DNA from: Oscheius sp. JU75
Taxonomy: Eukaryota > Nematoda > Chromadorea > Rhabditida > Rhabditidae
Direction of reading: 5' to 3'
Assembly: GCA_037178855.1 (NCBI GenBank)
Contig: JASJZC010000006.1
Location: 7,916,501-7,980,500 of the forward strand
Length of the DNA: 64,000 nucleotides
Shown: piece by piece, positions 37,265 through 49,500 of the stretch
How positions within the stretch are numbered: position 1 is the first letter of the stretch
Layout: every line of letters begins with the position of its first letter
Made by a program: the position numbers and the translations under genes
Notes under the pieces: generated by a model
The model's input: only the letters and a program-made list of their open reading frames with translations
Databases searched by the model: none
What the model was told of the DNA's origin: nothing

Positions 37265-40200
37265 ATGGTAGGAGCTGCTGCTACGATCGGCGAGATGTCA
37301 ACTGCCACTCCAGGATCCACTGGAGGACAACGTCCGGAGCTCGAGGAGCCGTGTCCCGTCTGTGGAGATAAAGTCTCCGGCTATCACTACGGTCTCTTAA
37401 CCTGTGAAAGCTGCAAGGTAACCTTCTGACCCGAGAGAACGTGCAGCTGGCCTCCACGGAACCAAGGACGACACAGTCCGTTGAAGGCCTGACTTTCTCT
37501 CTCTCTCTCTTGTTCATTGCCATTCTAGTCCTGCCACTGGTGGTCACTCTCTCTTTTTGCATCGGTTCCACTGACCAGTGGTTCAGGGTACTGTACTGTC
37601 TTTGGCTGTGAGCAAGGGAGGCACTCTTCTTTTCTCTTTTCTCTCTTAACTTTGGCTCTTTCAGGGCTTCTTCAAACGTACCGTCCAGAACAAGAAGGTG
37701 AGTCAGATTTCTTTTACAGGCAGTGACAGTCCTCGACAAATTGACAGAAATCTTTGAGAGAGCCCCTTGACAGAAAGAGATACAGAGAAAAAGACAGTCA
37801 ATCTTTTCAGCAGTACCAATGCTCAACGGACTCGAATTGCAATGTGGACAAGACGTGTCGCAAGCGCTGTCCCAAGTGCCGATTCGACAAGTGCATCAGG
37901 AAGGGCATGAAGATCGAAGGTGAGAGCACGATCACATTCTCGAGTCCTGGAGATAAACTGACCGGCACAATCGGTGCCATGGCACGAGCATCAACCTACC
38001 CTTGCTGCGAAAAAAACCGGTCTTTTTCTCTACTGTGCATTGATTGCCCATACAGACAGACGGCTTCTCTCCTATCCCTCCTCGGTGATTGATGCCAGCC
38101 GGGGCGAAGGAGCCCCCCCTTACCGTAGTCTTCCTCCCCGCGGTTCAGTATGCAAACAAACAGAATACGGTGGTTGTTTACATTCATAATCTGAAGCAAA
38201 TTTGAAGCCATTAGGGCCCGGGCCCGCCAGGTGAACAGTTCCCAGCATCGTTAAATCATCCGGTTTTTGCCTCTCCTTCAAGAGGGCTCTCTGTCCTTGC
38301 TTTTTGCCCTTTTTCAACCATTAGCCTTGGCTTTTTTACCCCGGTTTCTAGCGGCATGCGAAATTACAGTCAGGGCGCGCCGCGGCTGCCAATTGGAGCC
38401 GGAGCACTTTTTTCGGTCAGCCATTGTTGGCCAAAAAGGAGTTCCCGCATGACAGGGGGCGGCTGTCGTTTGGCGGCTCGGATCATCCATGTCGGCACTT
38501 GACACCGTAGAGGAGAGAGAGACATGGTGGGACGGGTAATGGCTCTCCCCCTAGGGGGAGAGGACAATGCCATCGGTAGGCTGGCACGGTAATTACAGAC
38601 AGGCAGAGTCTTAGTTCACCGGTCAACCGGCAATGATTTCAGCCGTGAGAGAGGATCGAATGCGAGGCGGGAGAAACAAGTTTGGCAGTTACTACAAGAA
38701 GGACAGAGCACAGAGAGCCCAAGCCCAGCAGAGGAGTAATCTGGTACGATCTGGAATGCTTCAACCCTTCTATCATATGGATCAGCAAGTTACCAGCAGG
38801 TATTTGTACTCAGATTTCAAACTACGGACTCTTTGCAGCACATCTGACCAACTGGCTCACATACAGTACTTCGACACAGCACACAAAGTGGTCAAGACGG
38901 AGTATGATGCTCAGCTACAGAGTCCGACATTGTCATCAAGCACTCCGGGACATCAGAGTGAGTGTACGTGGCTTTAACACCTGCTTTTCTGGTATTCTCT
39001 TCCCAACAAAGAACTCGCCGTCAGTGAGTCGCAAGTTTGGGGTTCGAGCGCCGAATATTAAATTAATTGCTTTTTTCCGCTCTTTGCTGAAATACACTAC
39101 AGTTCCGTCTTTGTCAACTAACAAGTCCCTTTCAGACATTGCTCGCCCGGTTCCTTACATGTCTGCAGATCCGGAGAGTCTCTCAGCTCTTCTCGGCACC
39201 TCGATAGACGATTCTCTTCTCCGTCCCCCCTTCAACATGTACTACACGGCCATCAAAAATGAGCCTTTCGAGTGCAGCGAGCAGTACATGTCCCAGGCCC
39301 AGCTCCAGGAGTACAACTACTTGTATCCGAATGCCACGCAGGCTCTGCCCGTCACTACGACTACAGTAGTCAGCACAAGTTCAGGTACCGAGATATCTGT
39401 ATGGTCTATACCGAAAATTTTCAGCTTCTGGCCAAGCATCAAGTCGGTCATCTCCAGTGCTGCCTGTCTGCCCAGTTCCTACTGAGAAGACATTTGCTCT
39501 GTACTCTAAGGACACAGTCCTGGAGGAGCTCACGAGATGTATGCCAACAGAAGGGTCGGGTAGAATGGCCAAGATCATCAGTACTGTCAGCACGGACGAG
39601 ATTCAGCAGTTGAACGAGTTTAACAGGGTCTACGTCAGTGGCGAGGATCTCAAGTTTAAGCTCTTGCTCAGCATCGTGGAAGAGAATCTCCGACATCTGG
39701 TCGACTGGGCCAAGCAGAAACCGTATCTCTTCTGCAATTTACAGGTACGGGCTCCCGTTTACAGTGTCGCGGCTATTGAGTAACCGACGATCGTCGGCCA
39801 CTTTAGCGCTTCCGGGGCAGAAGAGGGCAAGAGATGCCGCCGCCTGTTGTATAGCAAAGTGCGCGGCCGGACAATTTCGGTAAATTGCGCGAGAGACAAG
39901 AGAGCCGCATATAGAGAGCGAGGTGCCTATTGTTTTGTGGATGAGCACTAAAGGAACGCGAGGATAATGACAGACAACATGACCCGAACATGAGTAGGGA
40001 GAGGGGGGACCAGCTGGTACTATATGCACCTAGGGACACCGAAGCAAAATTACCTTCCATGTCCGGGATCCGAACCCTGTTCCTGGGTACACTGGTAGCG
40101 CCACTTGGCACTGAGTCATGGAAACAAGGTGGCGCTCAAAGGCACTCGAGCACAAAACAGTCTAACTATTTTGGGACAGTACTTTCGTGGAAGGAGAGAT

Positions 40201-41860
40201 AGATTATAAAATATGTATTTCAGGCAGAAGACCAAGCCACATTGCTGCGAGCCAGCTGGGCAACCAGCCATCTGATAGACATGGCCATCGCCTTCAGTCA
40301 GGGTACCCTCCGTCACAGCGTCCACAGCAACGATCTCCATAGTATTGACTGTGGCCAAAACAGCCGGTAGGTGATGGCGTAATCTCTCTTTGGCAAAAGA
40401 TATCCCAAAGCCTTAATTGGCTCCCATCGGCGGCGCGCCTAGAAGGCAAACGTTTACGATCGAGATGCCACCGAGCGATTACCTGTCCGTGGGATTGCTT
40501 GAGAATCACACCAGACTACTGTAATCACTCGATTTGCAGGTTGACCATGGAACAAATCGCTCTTCTGGGCTGTGAGGGACAGATGCAAGTCGAGCAGTTC
40601 AAGACCATCGTCCATGATCTCCGTTGCTGTCATGTCACTCCAGCTGACTACGCAGCGATGCGCTTCTACGCCATCCTCCAGAGTAAGAGAATTTTTTGGG
40701 TACCCAAAGAGTACAGATCTTTCAGACAACAGTCCAAAAGTCCAGGCTGAGATCAACACGGCCCAGCATCAGCTCCTCTGTGCTTGGCAACAACAGCGCG
40801 GCCAGGAGATTCACATCTTCCACAACATTCTGCAGCGGATACGGTACGTCTTTCTGAACCCGTATTGGCCTTGACCCCCTCAAAGGGAGAGAAACTGTAG
40901 TAAAATCCCAGCTGATCGTTTGTGACATCATGAGTGGGATAAGAATCTGCTACTTTCGCGCGACTACACTGCCGCCCTTGACCCTGGGCGTCCGGAGAGA
41001 GACTGGATCTCTCTCGACCTTGGCTTTGGGGCGAAAACTTTTGCCTAAGACGTAGGGGGCTAACGATTAGCATAATTAGTTCTTCCCAGCTGTAAAGAAT
41101 GCCCCAATCGAGAGGTCAGGCGAGGTGCACCGTATTGTACTTCTCACAGCCGGGGGTGACCACTGATTGCTGCTGATTTATGGTACTTGGCACAGTAATT
41201 GGCGGCAGAGTTGGGGGAGAGTCAACTCCGGTGGATTTATGCCTCTGTCTTTATGACAAAAACATCTGGACGGACTATCTCTCTGAACATTTTCGGAATG
41301 ACTCACAGTGCTCTCCGGTAGATAATCGAAAGCGACTCTCATTTTCTCGTCAATCCGGTGTCCTTGGCTTCAAGGAAATTGAAATTACGCCTCGTGCGGA
41401 TTCGCATAATTACCGTAGCTGACAGCCGCGCGGCAGGATTTTTTAAGGGGGAGTCTGACTCGTTTGAATGCGGCACGCAACCATTATAGCTTGAAAGACG
41501 ACAAACACATCAGCTTATGTGAACTGTTGAAAAAGATTGCCTTGGCCACGGGTCGAACCCGAGTCCTGTTGCTCCGCAGTCTGCGGTCTTACTGACTGAA
41601 CTATCCGGGCGAAAGACAGCACGCTTTTTCGAGCAATTACTTGGAGAAACGGCACAGTTTAGAAGTATGGAATCTCAAAGTAATATGTCTTTTTCAGCCA
41701 ACTCGCGAACAGCTGTGTCAGCTATCTGACCACGGACAGACTGACAGATCTCTCCTCGGTTCCGGAGCTCCTGAGGGAGATGCTCAAGCCGGCCAGTCTG
41801 TCCTGCCATCAGCCAGTCTCTCTTGCCCACACACACTACGTATCAGCTTATGCGGTCTAA
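37265..41860 (+). CDS. nhr-25: NR5A/Ftz-F1 nuclear receptor (11 exons, 557 aa)
   Basis: Exons: 37265-37417, 37665-37697, 37811-37919, 38643-38799, 38839-38957, 39136-39384, 39458-39744, 40224-40366, 40540-40682, 40726-40843, 41698-41860. The zinc-finger domain starts at Cys30 ([14 protein letters not shown]) with the NR5A P-box CESCKG, and is followed by the diagnostic Ftz-F1 box ([15 protein letters not shown]). The hinge is long and Thr/Ser-rich; the ligand-binding domain runs from [13 protein letters not shown] to an AF-2 helix [12 protein letters not shown]5A proteins bind extended half-sites as monomers; in nematodes the orthologue NHR-25 controls moulting and epidermal development, which fits nearby cuticle genes only by coincidence. 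The four LBD exons show the canonical helix 3-5 ADQ-like [12 protein letters not shown]. Introns 7 and 10 hold minus-strand tRNA-derived elements. More 5' exons may exist in the upstream 8 kb. Confidence 0.95.
40058..40130 (-). repeat. tRNA-derived element in NR5A intron 7
   Basis: Minus strand GCCAAGTGGCGCTACCAGTG then CAGGGTTCGGATCCCGGACA: same order and nearly the same ends as the 9294 element. B box intact, one T-stem mismatch, no full cloverleaf. Confidence 0.6.
41535..41613 (-). repeat. tRNA-derived element in NR5A intron 10
   Basis: Minus strand: A-box-like TAGTTCAGTCAGTAAGAC, an anticodon-arm-like CCGCAGACTGCGG, and a T arm CGGGTTCGACCCG with perfect stem. Of all copies this is among the most tRNA-like, but the acceptor ends (GCCCGGA and GGCCAAGGC) do not pair. 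Confidence 0.6.
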
Positions 41861-43294
41861 TCGTATCCCAACAATTTCTAGGAGCAATAGGAACAATTTC
41901 TGCCGATCTCTGCCTTATTCCACTTACGGGAACGCAGCCTTACCCCTTTTTTCAAAATCTCTCTTCTTTGCCTCATTCACCCGGGTTCTACCCACCCCAG
42001 CCCTTATAACGATCTTTTTCTTCCTCGTATCAGCTTGCCTCGATCCCAACTGGGATTTCATCTTGCCCTCTATCTACACTACTTCCATACATTCCATGTG
42101 TACAGGCCCCCCTCAGTCTTTAGTGTCTTATTCCCTCTCGTCTATACTCTTTAATTATTTTCGTGTCTGTTTTAGAGCAATCCACCCCCGATCCAAAACA
42201 TGGTTGTTATTTCTATGTGCCGATTCTCATTAAAGTCTTTGTGCAACAACTGCTACCTTTGGATTTCCACAGGACAGATCAAAAAGTCAAAATCTTTCCT
42301 TGGACTTCTTCTTCCTGCCAATTGGACTTTTCAACATATTGGCTTTTGACTGAGTTTCCAATACTCACACCCCAAGTTCGCGTTACAGCTACCTGCAACG
42401 AACTTACTAAAGGGCTGTCTTCCATTTCCCAACCGACCAGACTACACTTGCCGAAATCGCACTTGCTATTCAATTCCAGATACTACGGTAGCACAATACA
42501 TTAGTGAAATCGTCCGATCTCGTCCAAAAAGATGTTATTCGACCTTCGGTCATGTTTATCCGTCATTTCCCCCTCGTACTTTTTCATATCCCGAGCCAAG
42601 GCCTTCGCTATCTGCCCACCACTTCCTACCATAGTTCAACACAGGAAACTTTTTGCATATGGATTACGGTCCCCGCGACTGGGGAAAGGACGGTAGTGCC
42701 CGTTCATTCGTCAGCAGTTCTGGGTGTGGTTTCCGGAAACTGTAGGAGAGATCGTCATAGTATCTGAGCCTGTGGAATTCTTTTCAGAAATCTTTCTGAT
42801 TAGAAATACTCTGCTTTTGAGCTTTCTGATATTCTACAAAGTTTTTGCCCGATCTGTTCCACAACATTGCAAAGCATCGAAAAGTTCAAAAGTGCTGTCT
42901 TGACCCCCGAAGACCATGGTTTGCTTTGTACTAGTGTTTTTACTGCAACTACAGTAACACAACCAAGAAAAAGGACCAAAGTTTTCCGGTTTGTTGCGTC
43001 ATCAATCCTCTTGTAAGTACACATTTGGTGATCGATTCAATCCTCTCTCTTTCTAGGTGACGCCCTCTCTCTCTCAGAGACGGCCGAATGGCAGAAAAAA
43101 TTGCGCTTGGGAACAGGTTTTGCGACGTCGTTTCAGTTTTTAGGCGCGGGTTCGTCTCTTCTTACGCCTGGCAGCAACCGCCAAAAAAGAGAGAGCGAGG
43201 GGTGTTCTTTTTGAAGGCCTTGGGGGCTGCCCTTCAAAGAGACAGACGATTCAAGGTTTTTCCCACGGGTGCAAACAGATCAGAACATTTATTT
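41861..43294. other. Intergenic between NR5A and protease genes
   Basis: Tail-to-tail spacer. Carries the NR5A 3' UTR and hairpin copy 4 near 42815. The frames at 41823-42233 and 42163-42504 follow directly from the NR5A stop and show no domain. A plus-strand AATAAA close to the NR5A stop was not seen. Confidence 0.4.
42815..42910. repeat. Hairpin repeat, copy 4
   Basis: TTGAGCTTTCTGATATTCTA and TACAAAGTTTTTGCCC oppose CCACAACATTGCAAAGCATC and GAAAAGTTCAAAAGTGCTGT, ending CTTGACCCCCGAAG. Centre GATCTG. Confidence 0.6.
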
Positions 43295-45553
43295 CTAGTT
43301 GATTAGAGGAGCCACCACGTTCTCAGCAGCGCCGCAGGCATTGACACCTCGAGCCAGCTTGAAGTAGCCACTCTGACCCCACCACGAGCCCCAGGAGTTC
43401 TTCACGATCCAGTAGTCTCGCCCGTTCTCGCTACCGTACCCGACGATGGCCATGGCATGCGAGCCCAGAGACTTTTCCTGAGATTGTATTGTGTACAGTC
43501 GTGCGCTTTCCCTACCTCACAGTCAGCCCGAGACGGTTCGAAGACTCCGCTTCGGTAGTTGTACATCTGCTTGATCACCTTCATGCCTAAAGTAGGAGGA
43601 TTGAAACGCACGGAAGAACTTTACCAAAAGTCACGGGTCCGTTCTGGGCGATCCAGTCGGCTTGGGTCTCTTCGTTCTGCGAGAGTATTCGATAGTCGTT
43701 GATGAAGACTTTGGTCTGAAATTACCAATACTTCGGCTTCTTGTCTTTCAGTAAAGGTGTTTTCAAGGTGACTTATTTCAATGAATGGCGTGCTCAAAAC
43801 TTTAAAAAAACGCCTCGAAAATGGCTAAAGTAGCTAAACATAGGTTTTTGGGGGAGTTCGTGACGGGATCCGCGGCTTTCATGTAAGGACCCACTGCTGC
43901 TCTTCGTTGGAAATAGACTATACCGACTGCACCATGGCAGCGAAGTTGCGCACCTATGCTACCAAAATTAGCTAGGGAAATGCTCGGGACCATTGAAAAG
44001 CCTTTCTTACCTGGTTTAAAACTCTGCACTGATTCTTCTCCGTAGCCAGATAAGGATACAAGCTCTCAGGATATAGGCCATTCTTTACGATATAGCTGAA
44101 ACTCGAATTATTTGACCAAAAGTGAGGTATACCTCATAGCATAAGGTCGATAGCCTCCATGACATCCATTGTTGCGACTGTCACAGTCGACCAACTGCTG
44201 CTCTGAGAGAATCACCGTCGTGTTCTTGCGGATAGCTAGCTGCGACTCGACGGCGGCCACACAAGCAAAGGCCCAACAGGAGCCGCAGTTTTTTTGGTTC
44301 TTGATGGCAGTGACTTTCCCTGATGACCGCCAGTCAACTTCTAGTGGTCGAGACTCTCCGTTCTTGAAGAGAGACTCTTCAGAGCGACTGATTCCTTCCA
44401 TTGAGGGAAAGTCTCCCCCAGACACGAGCATCTTCCTCAGTTCAGAATCCGTCATATCCGTGAAGGGAGTGTCGTCATAGTCCATCCAAGGTGTCCGACT
44501 CTCTTCCATCTCATACTCTATCACATTGTGCACATAGACTCGGAATCGGTATTCTTTCTCAGCTCCCGTGTAGGTCTTTTCGTACTTTGTGAGGAAGGTG
44601 TCGTATCTTTGACGGTATGTTTCGACATTTTCGGGGACATCGTACTCCCCGTCATAACTGAAGAAGTGTTAAAATAAGGTCGTGCTAGAGCTCACATCTC
44701 GGTGAACATTGTCTTGAAGAACTCGTTGTCTTTCTCTCCTTCTCCGCTAACTGGGGCTACATATCTGAACTTTGAAAGTTTGTGTCATTCCTACCAGGGT
44801 GCCGTTTACCAGAGAGACAAAAGTGCGCACCAACTCAGAAGCATACTACTTTCCTTTTTATACCTTCGTCACAAAATTCGGCCTTCGTTGACACAAAGTT
44901 TCTCAGGATCCTTCTACTGTGGCAGGATAGCGCAGTAGCAGATGTTGCCAACGCTTACCTTTTTTTCTCATAGAAACGTTACCTTTTTCTTTCTGTTGAC
45001 AGTCTCAAAATTTTTGAGAAAGCCCGAAGCAGCCTTGTCACCCGCTGTCACACAAACTTTTCGATCCGTCGTTCATTCGATTGTTCCCTACTGCTCAGGT
45101 GACGTAAAATAGTTTCAGCCTTATCAGCTGGCCATAACTGACCACTCAAAGCTTTTAAGCAGCTCACATTATACTACTCTACTCTCTCGACCACCAGTCT
45201 TCACGAACTCACTTTTCATAAAAGGAAGTATATTCAGGATCTTGAAAGACGTTGCTCCATCGAGCACAATGAGCCATATGCACCATTATATAATACTAAA
45301 CTGTCATCATTTTGTTTCAATCTATCAGACTTACGAGAGAAGAAGAGAAAATAAAGCATGCCATGAGTACGGCTACGAGTTTTAGACAGATGGTCGTTTT
45401 GGACCGAGACTTTCTCCTGAAAACGACACTCGACAGACGCTTTCTATATTACCTATATGGGGTTTCACTCCCATTCTCTGAAGCATAAAGCGGCACCAGG
45501 GAGAGCTGTAAGGCTGGCTTCTCCTGCTTCTCTGTTGAAAACTTCGGCCACAT
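43295..45553 (-). CDS. Papain-family cysteine protease with N-terminal membrane anchor (9 exons, 429 aa)
   Basis: Exons: 45553-45453, 45416-45335, 45295-45213, 44764-44696, 44657-44133, 44095-44011, 43715-43625, 43586-43516, 43477-43295. The start is chosen because only this frame splices in phase. About 34 mostly polar residues, a basic RRKSRSK and a hydrophobic run ([17 protein letters not shown], about 41-57) precede the proregion, which looks like a type II signal anchor and not a cleaved signal peptide. The I29-type propeptide ([24 protein letters not shown]) leads to the C1A domain: [10 protein letters not shown] with Cys239, [11 protein letters not shown], His376 in [11 protein letters not shown] and Asn396 in KNSWGSWWG; Gln of the oxyanion hole is kept. 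Hydrolyses peptides, probably in lysosome-related or secreted compartments. AATAAA overlaps the region just after the stop. If translation started at the ATG at 45364 the anchor would be shorter. Confidence 0.9.
43850..43935 (-). repeat. Weak tRNA-derived element in protease intron
   Basis: Minus strand CATGGTGCAGTCGGTATAGTC is a fair A box; the B box is lost (AGCCGCGGATCCCG). The stretch GTTGGAAATAGACTATA (plus strand) recurs at 59866-59882 in similar form, so the two may be sister copies. Confidence 0.4.
44820..44845. repeat. Solo end of the GCGCACCAACTC family
   Basis: AAAGTGCGCACCAACTCAGAAG matches the element ends at 58784; a partner end was not found nearby. Lies in the protease intron 3. 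Confidence 0.4.
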
Positions 45554-46577
45554 CGGACGAGGAGGGGGAGAGAGAAAAAAGTGATAATGAAATGGAGATA
45601 AGAGGCACTGTCCGCGTTGGAGAGAGATTTTCGAAGACAAAGAGGAAGAGGCTTCGCATCTCTTTATCTTAATTATTCAGTTGGGTTATTGGCGGGCCGT
45701 CTTCTTTAGCCCCCTCTTTCTAAAAAAAAAAAAGTGATCTCAGTTTCTGTAGGCTATGGAAAGCCGGAATTAGAGAAGTAGTACCGACCCAATCTGACTC
45801 AATTTTTTTCGACTTTATATTTCTTATAATTGTGATAACATATTCTCTTCGAAACTCTTCTCGTACTCATCGCCATACAAATTAGAGGATGTTGGTTTTT
45901 TTTTGTTACCTCACAGCCCTTTGGCTTAGAATTGATAACAGGCGGCTTCCTCCACGGCTGGTTTGTCCCTTGTTTTTTGACATGAAATGACTTACCAGAT
46001 TTTTTGGGTATTGTGTTTACAGGCAAGTATGCGGACACCATGACATACACAGACAGACGGATACCTTACGCTTTAGTAAAGTGAGATCTGTGTCTAAAGT
46101 AAAAACTACCAGTTCAGAATTACAGCAAGTCCCCCAAGATTCCGAGGAAGAGAGGAAGCTTCTTTTTTTTGAAAGTTCTAGAGTGCAAGTTGACTTACCA
46201 CCCAATATTGTCAATAACTTTTTTTGAACAATACAACTTCTGGACAACATAATTTGCTCGCTTTTGTTTTGTGCTCGGACACGGACACCATTGCACTTCA
46301 GTAGTAGAGAGATACTCGAACTCATTAGTTATGCCTATTCTTTTCTTTCTTTATGTCGCGAAGCTTCTTTTCTTCTTCCTTCCCGAGCCAGGAAGATCAT
46401 TCTATTCCTCAGAACGCCGAGCGATTACCACATCTCCTCTCTCGTTTGACAAAGAGTTCGCAAGGATTCAAATGTTCTGCAAAGCTAGAGGAGTTTCCAA
46501 GAAGAGTCTTCTACCTATTAGAAAAAAACCATAAAGCACTTTACTAAAAAGTGACACTATAACAACTCGTAAAAAAT
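45554..46577. other. Intergenic between protease and RdRP genes
   Basis: Promoter side of the protease and 3' side of the RdRP. AT-rich with poly-A and poly-T runs (near 45722 and 46150). No gene or repeat recognised. Confidence 0.4.
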
Positions 46578-49500
46578 CTAGAGACTCATGTCGTAGACCT
46601 GATCGGGGATCTTGTTGCCGGCGACGTTCTTCAGCAGCAGATCCACGTCCATCTGCAGTAGTCGAGCGATCTTCTGTCGCGCCACCACGGTACCGAAGAC
46701 TGTGCAGAGGTACTGTCCGACGCGATTCTTCGAGTGGTTTCTGTCCGGCCGAAAGTTCATGAACGAGATGCCAGACCACTGCTTCAGACGCTCGATGACC
46801 ACGCTGCATTGGATGGCCGCCTGGCTGTAGTTCTTTGTGTTGAACAGCTCTCCGCTCACGACAATCGGGTCTCTGAAAAGAAGGGCTTTGTTCAGAGCTG
46901 GACAAGTTAGCCTACCGGGTTTCATTCTCGAGCAGATCGAAGTTGGTCGGGTAGAGATGCAGCGCGTCGAAGCGCCCGGAGACGGCGATGTGATGGTAGG
47001 TTCGGAAGGCGAGCTGACTCAGCGGCATCCACTGGTTCTGTCGCATGAGAATCGGCGGATAGAGCTCGCTATCGACCTGGAGCTGTAGATGATCGCACAG
47101 ACTGAAGCGCTGGCTGCCCAGATAGCGCAGGAAGTCGATGAGAATAATGGCCGTGTTCATCGGGGCCGGGAAGAGATTATACGGCGGGTCGGGAGCCTAA
47201 GGACCGTCTAATTGTCTATCCGAAAGAACTGAACTAACCGGCTTGAGGAAAATGGCAGCAGACTCCACAGTGTCAGCCACACCACTGCATCCGTGGTGCT
47301 TACCTCGGCAGAACTGAATGAACAGCAGCGCTACATGGTACATGGTCATCGGTGTCGAGGCCAGGTCGAAGATCTTCTCCTTGTAGAGCCAATTAGCTAG
47401 CACGAACAGAATGTCAGCAACTGTATCGCCATAGGCCACGAGATACCTGGAAAAGGGTGAGTTCTTAATAAGACCAGAATGGCCGCGCGGCCTTTGCCTG
47501 GTTAGCGCAGTCGGTTAGAGGTTCGTCTATGTATCCGAACGAGTTAAGTTCGACCCCCCAGGAGAGAACATTATAATAAAACCAACCTTTTGATGACTCC
47601 ATCGGTTTTAATCTGTTGCGCGATGAAGTTCTTGTACTCTTGTTCATTTCGCCGCTTGAAGAACTCGATCTCCTCGTTCAGAGCATCGGCGACGGGATTC
47701 TCACGCTGAAGAGCCTCTCCAAGTCTCAGCAGACGGTCTCTCTTGAAGGCGGCCAAGACGTCCCAGATGACCCAGGGGAAGCTCTTGCAGGGTCCGGGAG
47801 CCCTGTTGCTGGAGCGACTGTCCACGTAGGCGAGATAGTACCATCTGCGAGCCTTCTCAAACATGCCCGGGTTCGTTCGAAGGACTCTAGTCCCATCGGG
47901 AGCGATCTCGGTCAAGTCTTCTTCCGTTCCCCATTCCTGAAAGTTTCGTTTTCGAAGAGAGTAGAAAATAGCTTACCTTGAGGAAGAGTGAGCGGAAGTG
48001 GTGGAAGATCTTGGCATATCGGAGCTCGACAATTTTGTCCGTGTGGTAGAAGCTGTAGTCGTCTCGTTCCATGCCAGTAATGCGCTTCAAACTGACAATG
48101 TGTCCGGAGACGATGGCCGCCTCGTCCGTGATCCCGTACTCATCTAGCAGCTGTTGCATTCGGGTCGCGTACTCGTCTCTCAGCTGACGGTACTTCTGCT
48201 TCAGCTCGTAGGCTCCTACAAAGAAATTCTCGTCATCCGGCACAATAATCCGATCCACGCTGTTCTCGAAGACGCTATCCAGATGTTCCGTCAACTCGAG
48301 CACCTCCTCCACCTTTCTGGCCTTGCGATAGAGCTGGCCGTTGAGTCGCTTGCTTCGATAAACGGGCTTGTAGTTCGTTGCCATGTAGTCCGGGTTTCGA
48401 TCGCTCTGCTCAGCTGGAGACAGAGGATCCGCGGGCTGGCCACTCTTCGGGAAGTCGACCGCTACAGAGCACTTCCTGGCAATATCGTTCGGAATGTCAC
48501 TGCAAATTTTCGGTTTAGATACGATCACAAAGAGGTGCCTACTCGAAGAGACCTCGTCTGTCAGCCATGATCAAATGCGCATTGCTAACTTTTCCGATGG
48601 CGTCCTGTCGCAGATACTTGAGGAAGAAGTGAACCATGGCCTCGGTCTGTGGCGGCTCGTCAAACTCCTCTGCCGACGTCTTCGGGAAGATCATGGCCTC
48701 CTCGTTGCGCTCGAAGTGGATGTCTGGATCGAAGATGACGCTATACTCATCGCCGTCCAGATCCGAACCGGCCATCTCGTCGGGATGAGGACGCGGACCG
48801 TATCGCGGGAACACGACAACATCGATCAGATGAGCCAGAGCCGGCTGATCGACCGCCTGGAACATTCTGCAGTCTCCCGCCACATGACACGGATTCTTGG
48901 TGACCAGGACAGGACCTAAACAGTTGATTGGGAGTGAAAAGACAAAGACTGGCCTAGATGGAGTTTGGGTCTGTCCGAAGCATGTCGGATGCTGGGCGAG
49001 TACTGGATAAAGACTTGTCCGTACTGTAGGGTGCCGGTCTCGTCCACCACGCCGTACATACAGCGACCCTGACTGGCCGGTATGAAAATTTTTAACTTGG
49101 TCAGATGATTGGCAATGTTGTAGCGATAGACGGAGACGAGCATCTTGCGGATCAGGGGCTCGTCAGTCAGACTGAATCCAGAGGCACGGAGACGCAGGAA
49201 GTCAATGGGAAGATTGATTCGTTGGGTCAACTGCTCCGCGGCCGTCTTCTCATTCATCAACATTTCTCCGAGGATCGAGAGCTCGCGCTCCAGATAGAAG
49301 TGGACCTTACGAGAGAGCTTTTTGTGCAGCTGCTTGTTCTGAGCCTCGGCTACCCAGTCCAAGATGGCAATCATTGGACGATTGAGACAGACCGGCGATG
49401 GCATCGAATACTTGACAATCTCGAGAATGTTGCTGTCCTCGTCCTCATCATCTACATGGAACTTCTGCTGACTCTTGCGGAAGACGGCCTTCGGTCCATT

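Noticed and set aside
11280-39380. Scattered TACTGTAG-like short palindromes
   Set aside because: Seen several times (for example near 11285, 28271, 37094, 39366), but too short and too loosely placed to separate from chance by eye.
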